Source: a virus
Virus record (IMG/VR): IMGVR_UViG_3300010885_020795
Location: 1 to 64,000 of that record
Length of the DNA stretch: 64,000 nucleotides
Strand: one strand, 5' to 3'
Shown here: in pieces, positions 33,040-40,331 of the stretch
Position numbering within the stretch: position 1 is the stretch's first letter
Layout of the letters: every line of letters starts with the position of its first letter
Program-made: the position numbers and the translations under genes
Notes under the pieces: generated by a model
What the model was told of the DNA's origin: nothing
What the model saw: only the letters and a program-made list of their open reading frames with translations
Database searches by the model: none

Positions 33040-33252
33040 CTACATTGCCGCGGGCCGTGCATAAATGGTTTTATACAGTTCTTTCCGTTGCTCTGTTTCT
33101 AATTTTCTAATCTCTCTCATTTTTCTAATTTTGTTAAGATGTTCTAAACTTAATCTAGGACGGCGAGTATCGGTTTTTTCAGCTTTGTGAAATTGATCCG
33201 CTTCTGGATTATAGTGTCCATCTTGGAAATCTGTTACTTCATTGAGTTTCAT
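33040..33252 (-). CDS. Small basic protein of the head cluster, 70 aa
   Basis: MKLNEVTDFQDGHYNPEADQ, then RRPRLSLEHLNKIRKMREI with RKLETEQRKELYKTIYARP. The second half is a highly basic helix. It overlaps the portal gene end by 14 bases and is followed by a strong terminator, occupying the position of gp67 in T4 gene order, but its charge is opposite to the acidic T4 gp67. Similar short basic proteins occur next to gp20 in other aquatic T4-like phages, from memory. Role unknown. Confidence 0.75.
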   Translation of the reverse strand: MKLNEVTDFQDGHYNPEADQFHKAEKTDTRRPRLSLEHLNKIRKMREIRKLETEQRKELYKTIYARPAAM

Positions 33253-34969
33253 TTGGGGTTCCTCCTAGTGGACTTTGATTACCTTGTGCATTGGGATTGG
33301 GCTCGCCATTCAAGCCCAAGTCCTGACCAGCTTCTGCAGAACCTTCTGTGTCACCTAACAAGCCCATGTCGTCATCTGTGGGCTTATCGATTCCCACGCT
33401 GTTTAGGTCACCGCCACTGGTTGCTAGGCTAGCATCGCCCTGTGGTGTTGGTGCTCCATCTGGATTTTCTTCACTCCATTTTACTTCGTTTTCCACAATC
33501 TCTTCGTCGGTTAATCCTAGATATTTCTTCAATGCAAATCTACGACTAATATATGGAACTTCTGCCAATTGTGTAAACACAGCGGCTCTGGCATTGTTAA
33601 CTTCGATTTCTCTGTATTCACTAAAGCTCTGTGGAGCACAGAATGCCAATGTAAATGTACTTGAATCAAGTTCTACGCCCTTGTTTTTCAAGAACATTTT
33701 AAATTCGTTGTCCAATGATTCAATTAAAAGTTGTTGCAGACGTTGACAATATTTGTTGAAACGATATTCTTGAATATATGCAGTACCTACACGGCCATCA
33801 TTGTAAACTGCTGTACCATCATCGGGTCCTGTGGGCAAATAGCTACTGGGAATACGCAGGGCTCGCATCATTTTATTAGTAAAGAATCTTAGGTCATCAA
33901 TTTGTCCTAGATTATCGCCGCCGGGCAATGTTTCAACTTTACTGCCACGGCCATCGGCTGTTTGTGCAAAGAAATAGTCTTCTAACATACTCAATGGATT
34001 ATAACTGGCATCCATTATGCTAGCGCCGCCGCCTGTACGACTAGGCATACGCTTTTGGTGGATTTCGTTTTTAACACGTTCCACAAAGGCCATGGCCATG
34101 TTTGCAGGCATGTTACCCACGTCAATATAGAAAATACGTCGTTCTGGCGCACGTTGAACACGATAGATAATAATACTATCTTCTAATAAACTCTTCTGTT
34201 GGAATACTTTATAGCAAGATTCTAGTACACTGACGCCAAAAGGATAGTTATTATCCAAGCCTTCTGTTAAACTTAGATGTATCACGTGATCTGCATTTAC
34301 TGCAATTTCCTCGCTGGGATTCTGATTACCACCACTGGCTCTAACACCTGCGGCATACTGTACAAAACTAGCACTACTAAATTGCGGTGCGGTCTGTGCT
34401 TTGTCTGTGCTTAATGGAGTAGATGCTACTTTATTGGCAATGTCCAAGCTTAGGTTACGCATTATATACTGCTCAACTTGACGTCCTTTGGCTTCATTGA
34501 TAATAATCTTAGTGACATCTGCGGCATTTACATAGTGCAATTCAAATGTTTCAGGATCTCTAATAAAGAACTGATCCCCATATTTTATGCTGTTTCTAAC
34601 TGTGCGCCAGCAACGTTTTTTCCATTCGTTGATCAAACACCACTGGCGTAGACTATTAGATAGTACTTTTACTTCTGCGTCTGTGGGATCTTGAAAATGT
34701 TCAAAGGTAAATGGTAAGTTAGTTTCGTAGTCAAACTGTGTGCAAAACTCTGCTATTGTGTCCAACGCTGAATTAATTTCACTGTCCACATCCATTTGTT
34801 CATACTGAGCATAACGGTCGGTTCTGTTTGGTGCGCCTGTATAAACGTCTTTTAGCCAGCTGGCAAATTTATTGGCACTTACGTGACCGTTATTGCCGTT
34901 TTTTTGCTGTTGAGCCTTCATTAGCTCATTTGCTGTTTGTGGTATTTGAAAGTGTTTGCGCCAACTCAT
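33239..34969 (-). CDS. gp20: Portal vertex protein gp20
   Basis: 576 aa (T4 gp20 is 524). Typical segments are DVDSEINSALDTIAEFCTQF near residue 60, KRCWRTVRNSIKYGDQFFIR near 118, FGVSVLESCYKVFQQKSLLE, YRVQRAPERRIFYIDVGNMP near 275, PGGDNLGQIDDLRFFTNKMM and RALRIPSSYLPTG. The dodecameric portal is the DNA entry channel and initiates prohead assembly. The C-terminal 80 residues are Gly/Asn/Asp rich and probably disordered. The AGGAT ribosome site pairs with an upstream ATCCT, with a perfect TATAAATA late box between them. Confidence 0.95.
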   Translation of the reverse strand: MSWRKHFQIPQTANELMKAQQQKNGNNGHVSANKFASWLKDVYTGAPNRTDRYAQYEQMDVDSEINSALDTIAEFCTQFDYETNLPFTFEHFQDPTDAEVKVLSNSLRQWCLINEWKKRCWRTVRNSIKYGDQFFIRDPETFELHYVNAADVTKIIINEAKGRQVEQYIMRNLSLDIANKVASTPLSTDKAQTAPQFSSASFVQYAAGVRASGGNQNPSEEIAVNADHVIHLSLTEGLDNNYPFGVSVLESCYKVFQQKSLLEDSIIIYRVQRAPERRIFYIDVGNMPANMAMAFVERVKNEIHQKRMPSRTGGGASIMDASYNPLSMLEDYFFAQTADGRGSKVETLPGGDNLGQIDDLRFFTNKMMRALRIPSSYLPTGPDDGTAVYNDGRVGTAYIQEYRFNKYCQRLQQLLIESLDNEFKMFLKNKGVELDSSTFTLAFCAPQSFSEYREIEVNNARAAVFTQLAEVPYISRRFALKKYLGLTDEEIVENEVKWSEENPDGAPTPQGDASLATSGGDLNSVGIDKPTDDDMGLLGDTEGSAEAGQDLGLNGEPNPNAQGNQSPLGGTPNETQ

Positions 34970-34974
34970 ATTTT

Positions 34975-34997
34975 ATCCTGTTATATATTTATAGGAT
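34975..34997 (-). promoter_or_regulatory. gp20 late promoter in a Shine-Dalgarno-masking hairpin
   Basis: TATAAATA (34986-34993) lies within a small stem ATCCT/AGGAT (34993-34997 with 34975-34979). AGGAT is the gp20 ribosome site, so transcripts started upstream could hide it, while transcripts from this promoter would not carry the pairing arm. Confidence 0.6.
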
Positions 34998-35002
34998 TTG
35001 CC

Positions 35003-37519
35003 TTAGTTCGGCAGTGGCAGATTCTTTATGTTTCTGCTAGTATCACGCTGATAATTCAATGCCTGAGCATTCATCGAATTAGCGGCCCGTTGCTGATCAA
35101 CCAATTCTGTTACACTGGCATTTAATCTAGCAGTTTCGGCAACTCTTTTTTCGTTGTCGCTGTATATGGTATCATTGGCACTGACCGCAGTATCAGTGAC
35201 ATCATCACCAAATAATTTGTCGCCCAATAACTGTCCTATAACACCGCCAGCGGCTGAGCCAATGGCTATGCCCACTGGTCCGGCCCAAGTACCTAACATG
35301 CCTCCAAGGAATCTGCCAGCAAAAGATCCGCCTACACCACCTGCAATGCTACCTGCAATGTTGCCCGCTGTGCCTGCATTAGTCTGTGCCGGGCCCATGA
35401 CAGCATTTGCCACTGTTCCCCCTACTAATGCTCCTGCTCCGCCGGCCATTATTCTCGGACCTAATCTCATTAATGCGGCTGACCCTGCTCCACGATAACC
35501 TGTTGCTCGTAGTATAGATGCCATGCCAGTTTTACCATATGCTTTATACATAGACATGATGGTAGCAATGTCTACGCCAGCTCCTAATAATTCTACTACT
35601 TTTCCAGCATCGCCTTCCATGCCACTGCCAACAGATCCTAGTATGCCACCCAGTGCCATGCCACCCATACCAATTTTGGCTGCTGTACTCATGCCTGTTA
35701 GGCCAGCAAACATTCCACTACGACTGGCCTGTGCTCTGGCTTCTGCTGGTGATAAACCCTGTCTACGTAAATCTTTGTATTTTGCCTGTTGTTCTGGTGT
35801 CATACCAGGACTTGTTCCACGGCCACCATTTAATACATTATCAACTGTTCTTACCCACAGTGGTGTGGCCGCGGTTTGGCCATTTGCTCTACGACCAAAC
35901 ATACTGGCAAAACCACCTGCGGCGTTACCGCCTAGCAAGGCCTTGGCTGATCCAAACAAACTGGTAAATGCTGTAAATGCGGAACCGGCTATGCCCACTA
36001 CACCTGCCAGTGCTAGTAGGCCTCCCAACAAACTGCCTGCGCCTGTGGCACCTAATAAATTGGCAATGGGATTTAAGACCTTAAGAATTGTATTGAATAC
36101 TGCGGCAACTCCATTTAAAATTCCATAAAAGAAATTCCAATTAATGTTGTTAAGTATGCCCAGTACTGGTATCAGTGCTTGTTGTAAATTAGCTTCTAAT
36201 TTATTTCTTTCTGCAACAAATCTACGACTAGCGTCTAATTGTTTTTTACGTTCTTTGCCTTCTTCTGTGTTATAGAATCTAGCTTCTTCTGCTAGTTTTA
36301 ATAATTGTCTTGCAGATTCTCCTGCTGGACCTTCTAACATACTCAGTGTTTTAATCTGCTGGCCGCGCTGTTCAACTTCTTGTTCGGCTAATTTTCTTAG
36401 TCTGTCTCTATCTTGTTCTGTTACTTGTCTGCCCTGCTGTACTCCTTCAGCAAGTTTAGTAAATTCATTGTATAAAGGTGCGCTGGCAATTAATAAATTT
36501 TTACCAGATTCTGTTAGTGCCAGTGGTAAACCAGCGGCCGCTGACTTTAATGCATCTGTGCCCAGGACGTCGCCTGCTTCACCAAATACTCCCCTTATAC
36601 TTGCGGCAAATCCTAAAACTGCACTACTAACTTGTTTTCTATTTTCCCTAGTCGTGGCCACCATGGTGGCAATCAAAGGATCTGTGGCTAATTTATTTGC
36701 GGCCGCGGCTAATTCAGTTACACTTTTACCTGTGCTTTCACTTAGATTTTGTAAGTCTTTGGCCAGGGCCACTGAATTCGCTCTTACCTGTTCCTGTGCC
36801 TGCTTGCCTTTAAAGCCTTGACTCACTGCTACTTTGACCTGTTGAGCAGTAAACATTGCCAAGTCATCTAGGCTTAGGCCTAGATTACCAAAACGTTCTG
36901 TGCTGGATCTTACTTCCGACACCAATGCACCAAATTTTACAGCGCCATCAGTGGCACTGGTACCTAGACTGGCAAAGCCGCCGCCCGTTTCTTTTAGCGC
37001 AGATGTAAATGATTCTAATCTAACACCAGCAGTTTTACTGGCTATGGCAAATGTCATAATGTCACCGGCCACACCCATTTGCATGGCCTTGCCTAGGTTA
37101 TCTGCATATCCGTTTAGAGCACCCAACATTGTACCAAATCCCGTTAGGCCAAGGGCTAACTTACTGTTATGACTTAGAAAATAAGATAAGTCACTGAGTC
37201 CTTTAAAACTTCCATGGGCAACACGACTTAGATTATCAAATCCAAATCTTAGATCTTCGGTGGCATCACCGAGTTCTTTTGTTTGCTTAGATGCCTTAGT
37301 TGTTTCTTTGTTACTGGCTTTTATAGCATCTATACGGTCTAATTCTGCTTTACCTTCAGGTGTGTCTTTGCCTTTGACCAGTCTTTTGGCCATGGCACTA
37401 GTAAGGTCAATCAACTTGTCCATTTGTTTGGCCGTAGAAATGCCGTTCAATGAAAAATCATAGTAACCCGGTCTAGATGGGTCAGGTATCGCGGTACCTG
37501 TTATATCGTTTAGTGCCAT
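35003..37519 (-). CDS. Tail tape measure protein (gp29-like)
   Basis: 838 aa with the expected tape-measure composition: N-terminal helical region (GISTAKQMDKLIDLTSAMAK, SKQTKELGDATEDLRFGFDN), long Ala/Leu/Gln helices (LQNLSESTGKSVTELAAAAN), a hydrophobic middle at residues about 455-540 (LLGATGAGSLLGGLLALAGV) and several Gly/Ala-rich hydrophobic stretches from 640 to 780 (AGNIAGSIAGGVGGSFAGRF). T4 gp29 is the tape measure and hub component. It sits divergently from the gp26-like gene over a 61-base gap carrying back-to-back late promoter boxes. Assignment is by composition, size and context. Confidence 0.82.
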   Translation of the reverse strand: MALNDITGTAIPDPSRPGYYDFSLNGISTAKQMDKLIDLTSAMAKRLVKGKDTPEGKAELDRIDAIKASNKETTKASKQTKELGDATEDLRFGFDNLSRVAHGSFKGLSDLSYFLSHNSKLALGLTGFGTMLGALNGYADNLGKAMQMGVAGDIMTFAIASKTAGVRLESFTSALKETGGGFASLGTSATDGAVKFGALVSEVRSSTERFGNLGLSLDDLAMFTAQQVKVAVSQGFKGKQAQEQVRANSVALAKDLQNLSESTGKSVTELAAAANKLATDPLIATMVATTRENRKQVSSAVLGFAASIRGVFGEAGDVLGTDALKSAAAGLPLALTESGKNLLIASAPLYNEFTKLAEGVQQGRQVTEQDRDRLRKLAEQEVEQRGQQIKTLSMLEGPAGESARQLLKLAEEARFYNTEEGKERKKQLDASRRFVAERNKLEANLQQALIPVLGILNNINWNFFYGILNGVAAVFNTILKVLNPIANLLGATGAGSLLGGLLALAGVVGIAGSAFTAFTSLFGSAKALLGGNAAGGFASMFGRRANGQTAATPLWVRTVDNVLNGGRGTSPGMTPEQQAKYKDLRRQGLSPAEARAQASRSGMFAGLTGMSTAAKIGMGGMALGGILGSVGSGMEGDAGKVVELLGAGVDIATIMSMYKAYGKTGMASILRATGYRGAGSAALMRLGPRIMAGGAGALVGGTVANAVMGPAQTNAGTAGNIAGSIAGGVGGSFAGRFLGGMLGTWAGPVGIAIGSAAGGVIGQLLGDKLFGDDVTDTAVSANDTIYSDNEKRVAETARLNASVTELVDQQRAANSMNAQALNYQRDTSRNIKNLPLPN

Positions 37520-37539
37520 TAAAGTATACTTTTTACTGG

Positions 37540-37547
37540 TATAAATA
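37540..37547 (+). promoter_or_regulatory. Perfect late promoter TATAAATA for gp26
   Basis: Exact consensus 33 bases before ATG 37581; the leader has CGGAG. Forms one half of a palindrome with the minus-strand box. Confidence 0.75.
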
Positions 37548-37555
37548 TGTTTATA
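37548..37555 (-). promoter_or_regulatory. Late promoter box TATAAACA for tape measure
   Basis: On the minus strand, directly abutting the gp26 box on the plus strand (TATAAA-tatg-TTTATA palindrome). About 28 bases to the tape measure start. Confidence 0.6.
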
Positions 37556-37580
37556 CGCTTTTTATTTATCGGAGTTAAAA

Positions 37581-38435
37581 ATGCCAGAAACAGCACAAAT
37601 TGAAAATAATCCACTAAAGAGTTTCTTTAGAAAACCAGGCATTTGGATACTGCTACCCAGTCAGGGAAAGTATTATACCACACCCTTAGCGGAACTAAAT
37701 GCTCAGGGAGAGATACCAGTATATCCAATGACTGCCAAAGATGAAATTGTACTTAAAAATGCTGATTCATTGTTAAACGGCAATGCTATTCGTCAATTGA
37801 TCAATAGCTGTGTGCCCTGTATTAAAAATGTCGATGAAATGCCGGCCATTGATTTAGACGCTATTCTTGTTGCTATTCGACGAGCAACCTATGGCGAAAA
37901 TTTTGATGCGTCTGCAGAATGTGACTGCGAAAACAAAGCTGTAACAGAATTTACTGTTAACCTAAACAGAGTTATCTCCAGCATCAAAGTGATCAACGAT
38001 ATCAAACCCATAGACTTAGACAGCGGTATCAAAGTGTTTGTTAGACCAATCACTGTTAAAAGTATATTGAATTTAAACTGGGTTCAATTTGAACAAATGC
38101 GTAATCTGCAAATGGCTGAACAACGAGATCTAAGCCAAGACGAACAACTCAAAATTGTCAATACCAGCTATGATATACTCTTAGATACCAGTATTAAAAC
38201 TGTGGCAAACTGCATCGAAGAAGTACTGCTACCAAACGGTGTTGTAGTAAAGGATCAGGCACAGATATTCGAATGGGCCATGCAAATGGAGCGACCTGAA
38301 TTTAAGAAGCTAGAAACAAGTTTACTTGAAATTTCCGAACTAGGTATTAATAAGAGTGTTGATGTACAATGTTCTAAATGCGACAAGACTTTTAAAACTA
38401 CATTAGACCTGAATCCCACAACTTTTTTCGCATGA
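37581..38435 (+). CDS. gp26: Baseplate hub assembly protein, gp26/T4_baseplate family
   Basis: 284 aa. Features of the family are FFRKPGIWILLPSQGKYYTT near residue 16, IPVYPMTAKDEIVLKNADSL, LINSCVPCIKNVDEMPAIDL, LDAILVAIRRATYGENFDAS and near the end a CSKCDKTF knuckle, with SAECDCENKA near 112. These cysteines suggest a structural zinc. T4 gp26 (208 aa) is needed for the baseplate hub. It starts after a CGGAG site and a perfect TATAAATA late box. Its last codons contain an in-frame T-TTT-TTC slippery heptamer (38423-38429), and the small gene downstream is in the -1 frame. Confidence 0.82.
   Translation: MPETAQIENNPLKSFFRKPGIWILLPSQGKYYTTPLAELNAQGEIPVYPMTAKDEIVLKNADSLLNGNAIRQLINSCVPCIKNVDEMPAIDLDAILVAIRRATYGENFDASAECDCENKAVTEFTVNLNRVISSIKVINDIKPIDLDSGIKVFVRPITVKSILNLNWVQFEQMRNLQMAEQRDLSQDEQLKIVNTSYDILLDTSIKTVANCIEEVLLPNGVVVKDQAQIFEWAMQMERPEFKKLETSLLEISELGINKSVDVQCSKCDKTFKTTLDLNPTTFFA
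38423..38429 (+). other. Candidate -1 ribosomal frameshift heptamer TTTTTTC
   Basis: Reads T-TTT-TTC in the gp26-like frame, a canonical X-XXY-YYZ slippery site, two codons before the stop. A -1 shift would add about eleven codons before TAG at 38462, in the frame of the downstream small gene. The product may be only slightly longer, so function is uncertain. Confidence 0.3.
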
Positions 38436-38485
38436 GGCTTTTGACTCTTAAGTCAGGTCCTTAGATTTTAAAGTTGCTAAAATCT

Positions 38486-38674
38486 ATGGAAAAAGATACA
38501 AAAGCCTTAATCGAAGATGTTGCAACACTGGCCTTGTACAGTGGCCAAAGCTATAATGAACTTTGGAATTTTACCTATGAAGAACGTGAAATTTTTTCCA
38601 TGGTACTCCAAAACAAGATAAAGATAGACAAAGGCATTAAGCCAACTACAGAATATAAACAACAACTCTTTTAA
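38486..38674 (+). CDS. Small tail-assembly partner protein, 62 aa
   Basis: From ATG 38486: MEKDTKALIEDVATLALYSG with YNELWNFTYEEREIFSMVL, then NKIKIDKGIKP. The YNELWNFTYEER segment resembles short proteins found after gp26 in other T4-like phages and the extension parts of tail chaperones in other phages. It lies in the -1 frame relative to the gp26-like gene, separated by a single TAG in that frame (38462-38464). There is no strong Shine-Dalgarno. The stop codon lies in a 7-bp hairpin (38661-38681) that could compete with a second pairing partner (38687-38693). Confidence 0.7.
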   Translation: MEKDTKALIEDVATLALYSGQSYNELWNFTYEEREIFSMVLQNKIKIDKGIKPTTEYKQQLF

Positions 38675-39184
38675 AGTTGTTCAGAGAACAACTAAGATTA
38701 ATGTTTAGCTTCGCTAATACTCGCATAAACATTAATCTTTGAAATTCTTATCTTAATTTAAAAACAGTTATTTAGATTACTTACATAACTGATACTTGTC
38801 AAGGTTTTGCAGTCGTACTTTGCCCTGCTACGGGCAAAGAAAATAAAGGAATTCCTGTCGGAGGCCTATTATCGTAATCCATCGCTACAACTGTGAACAG
38901 TAAAGGCGGTTATGCGGTACCTTTTTACGTAGTCCTTTTAATAACGCAGAATCTTATTGCTGAAGGATGAACGCAAAGATTCTTGTGGGTTGCAATGACT
39001 CAACAGAGCCCACTCTTTTTAGTCTTACTATACATTTGCCAACACGTTTCAGACTGTGTGTTGCGTCCGGTTAAGGATAGTGGCAATCATGTCTCTGTTA
39101 TCGATGCAGAATTTCCATCCCTGCGACCCGTGGTCCAGTTGTAGGGCACCTTGTTAAAACGGCCAGTGCGGAGCCTATCGATAA
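38661..39184. ncRNA. Candidate structured non-coding RNA region (strand unresolved)
   Basis: About 500 bases without a credible gene but dense in perfect pairings: AACAACT/AGTTGTT (38661-38667 with 38675-38681), a 14-bp stem (38694-38707 with 38726-38739), CAGTTAT/ATAACTG (38765-38771, 38785-38791), CTTTGCCC/GGGCAAAG (38818-38825, 38832-38839), ACTG-TGAA-CAGT (38890-38901), AGAATCTT/AAGATTCT (38948-38955, 38976-38983), GTGGGTTG with CAAC and CCAC (38985-39013), TTGCCA/TGGCAA (39036-39041, 39081-39086) enclosing CAACAC/GTGTTG, and TTATCGAT/ATCGATAA (39098-39105, 39177-39184) enclosing GCAG/CTGC and other short stems. Nested stems suggest multibranch folding. It is richer in G and C than its surroundings. 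No tmRNA, tRNA or RNase P landmark was recognised. It lies between the gp26 unit and the GIY-YIG gene. Confidence 0.55.
38694..38739. repeat. Perfect 14-bp inverted repeat, possible bidirectional terminator or RNA stem
   Basis: AAGATTAATGTTTA pairs with TAAACATTAATCTT across an 18-base loop (38708-38725) that itself can fold as AGC-TTC-GCT. The right arm is followed by TGAAATTC on the plus strand, so the T-run is poor; it may be the first stem of the structured region rather than a terminator. Confidence 0.6.
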
Positions 39185-39185
39185 A

Positions 39186-39620
39186 TTATGAGCCTAATTT
39201 GTTTATTATGTGGGAGCCGTGTACTCGAACCTGTATGTGACCGTTGTAGTAGTCAGTTGATTCCAGTACTTTTTGTGTGAATTGTTCTCGAGCCTCGATA
39301 TAACTACATTCTGCCTTGGATTTACAATAATAAAGTATTTCTCTTTTAAAATGTTCCGGGCCTAATGTTGCCACATCTTTGTTTAGTGCTTCGTTTGAGC
39401 CATAGTATGTTTGCCAGTCGCTGTCGATTTTGCTTCTAATTTTTTTCTTTTTCTTTGTGCCATTTTTTAGTTTTACTGTTTTTGTAGTTGTTTTAGAAAA
39501 TTTTGCCAATTTTTTACCAATGTACTTGCGTCCATTAGTGGTGTTAGTAATTAGATAAACAAAACCGATACAGTCTTCTGGTAGTGATTCTACTACAGAC
39601 TCTTGATATAACCATGTCAT
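39186..39620 (-). CDS. GIY-YIG endonuclease-like protein
   Basis: 144 aa. The N-terminus carries a GIY-YIG core: CIGFVYLITNTTNGRKYIGK, with G19-F-V-Y and Y33-I-G35, followed by a basic linker (KTTTKTVKLKNGTKKKKK) and SDWQTYYGSNEALNKDV with the YYGSN motif, then an ExREQFTQ segment with the catalytic-type Glu near residue 110. Similar free-standing GIY-YIG proteins of unknown purpose are frequent in T4-like phages; homing nucleases such as I-TevI also use this domain. It is the last gene of the gp55-gp47-gp46-ACP operon and abuts the structured RNA region. A hairpin (39623-39640) precedes the ATG and no Shine-Dalgarno is seen. Confidence 0.85.
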   Translation of the reverse strand: MTWLYQESVVESLPEDCIGFVYLITNTTNGRKYIGKKLAKFSKTTTKTVKLKNGTKKKKKIRSKIDSDWQTYYGSNEALNKDVATLGPEHFKREILYYCKSKAECSYIEAREQFTQKVLESTDYYNGHIQVRVHGSHIINKLGS

Positions 39621-39662
39621 TGTGTAGATACTTATCTACATGGTACCGGTTTATTTGGTTAA

Positions 39663-39872
39663 TTACTTGACCGACATAGCGGCTTTGGTTTCAGTAATTT
39701 CTTTACGTCTAATTTTAATAGCCTTGCTCATTTCTTGCAAGGCTTTACGAGCACGACCTGCTGCCGCTTTAACACCTTTGTCAGTGAACTTAAAGTTCTC
39801 TGCAAGATATAATTCAAATTGTTTTACAATCTCTTCGTGATTGTTTACTACTGCTGTTGTTGTTTCGGTCAT
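39663..39872 (-). CDS. Histone H1 (Hc1)-like DNA-binding protein, 69 aa
   Basis: MTETTTAVVNNHEEIVKQFE, then FKFTDKGVKAAAGRARKALQ with EMSKAIKIRRKEITETK. The KGxKAAAxRARKALQEMxKxxKxxRKEI pattern matches the core of bacterial Hc1-like histone H1 proteins, where KGNKAAGTRVRKxLQ is typical. Hc1 proteins bind and condense DNA. The start overlaps the second acyl carrier protein by ATGA, so it is expressed with recombination genes. A role in phage or host DNA packing or in masking DNA is plausible. The match is by eye. Confidence 0.65.
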   Translation of the reverse strand: MTETTTAVVNNHEEIVKQFELYLAENFKFTDKGVKAAAGRARKALQEMSKAIKIRRKEITETKAAMSVK

Positions 39873-40099
39873 TTCATTTTATCCTGAATGTAATCTACTA
39901 ACTTTCTAAAGTTACTAAGAGCTGGGTAATCATCGTCTGGGATTTCAATTTTGAACTCGTCTTCTAAGACAAAAATGATTTCCATGACATCAAGACTGCC
40001 AAGTCCGAGATCTTTCCATGTACCTGCTGATGTTATCTCGTCAGCCGATTTTTCTAATTGTTTTATTAAAACATCAAGTGTTTGTTCTTCAATGCTCAT
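39869..40099 (-). CDS. Acyl carrier protein-like protein, second of a tandem pair (GSL variant)
   Basis: ATG 40099 is chosen because AAGGAAA lies seven bases upstream. The 76-aa product has the ACP fold signature: TWKDLGLGSLDVMEIIFVLE, with the phosphopantetheine Ser at residue 35, then DEFKIEIPDDDYPALSNFRK and LVDYIQDK. The residue before the Ser is Gly instead of the usual Asp of DSL, which could weaken modification by a holo-ACP synthase. It is downstream of another ACP gene (40101-40331) and overlaps the histone-like gene. Confidence 0.83.
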   Translation of the reverse strand: MSIEEQTLDVLIKQLEKSADEITSAGTWKDLGLGSLDVMEIIFVLEDEFKIEIPDDDYPALSNFRKLVDYIQDKMK

Positions 40100-40100
40100 T

Positions 40101-40331
40101 TTATTTCCTTTTTGCTTCAATTAAAGAGATAAGATCATTCAAATTTTTAATTGACTGTGCTTCGTCATCTTCGAAGTGTATATCATAAGTGTCTTCGATT
40201 TTCATAACTAGCTCGACTGTGTCCAAGCTGTCTAAACCAAGGTCACTCCATTTTTTTGCATTTTTAATTTCTTCAGCTGATTTTTTAAAATCATCAGTGA
40301 TCATTTTTAAAATTTCTGTTTCTAAACTCAT
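40101..40331 (-). CDS. Acyl carrier protein-like protein, first of a tandem pair
   Basis: 76 aa with the canonical ACP site KWSDLGLDSLDTVELVMKIE (Ser35 in DSL) and the helix III segment YDIHFEDDEAQSIKNLNDLI. Bacterial AcpP is about 78 aa with the same layout. Attachment of 4'-phosphopantetheine to Ser35 by host AcpS is expected if the protein is functional. No ketosynthase or other fatty-acid enzyme is nearby; the gene follows gp46 with GGAGG before ATG. Possible roles are diverting host lipid synthesis, activating a host partner, or modifying virion or membrane. A phage with two ACPs is unusual. Confidence 0.88.
   Translation of the reverse strand: MSLETEILKMITDDFKKSAEEIKNAKKWSDLGLDSLDTVELVMKIEDTYDIHFEDDEAQSIKNLNDLISLIEAKRK

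Noticed and set aside
35154-37463. Pro/Ala-rich plus-strand frames opposite the tape measure
   Set aside because: Mirror frames of Gly/Ala-rich tape-measure code, with no promoter or ribosome site.
38661-39184. Group I intron, tmRNA or RNase P RNA
   Set aside because: No guanosine-site core, no tRNA-like ends, no tag peptide and no GGAAAGTCC-type P4 signature was recognised; kept only as an unassigned structured RNA.
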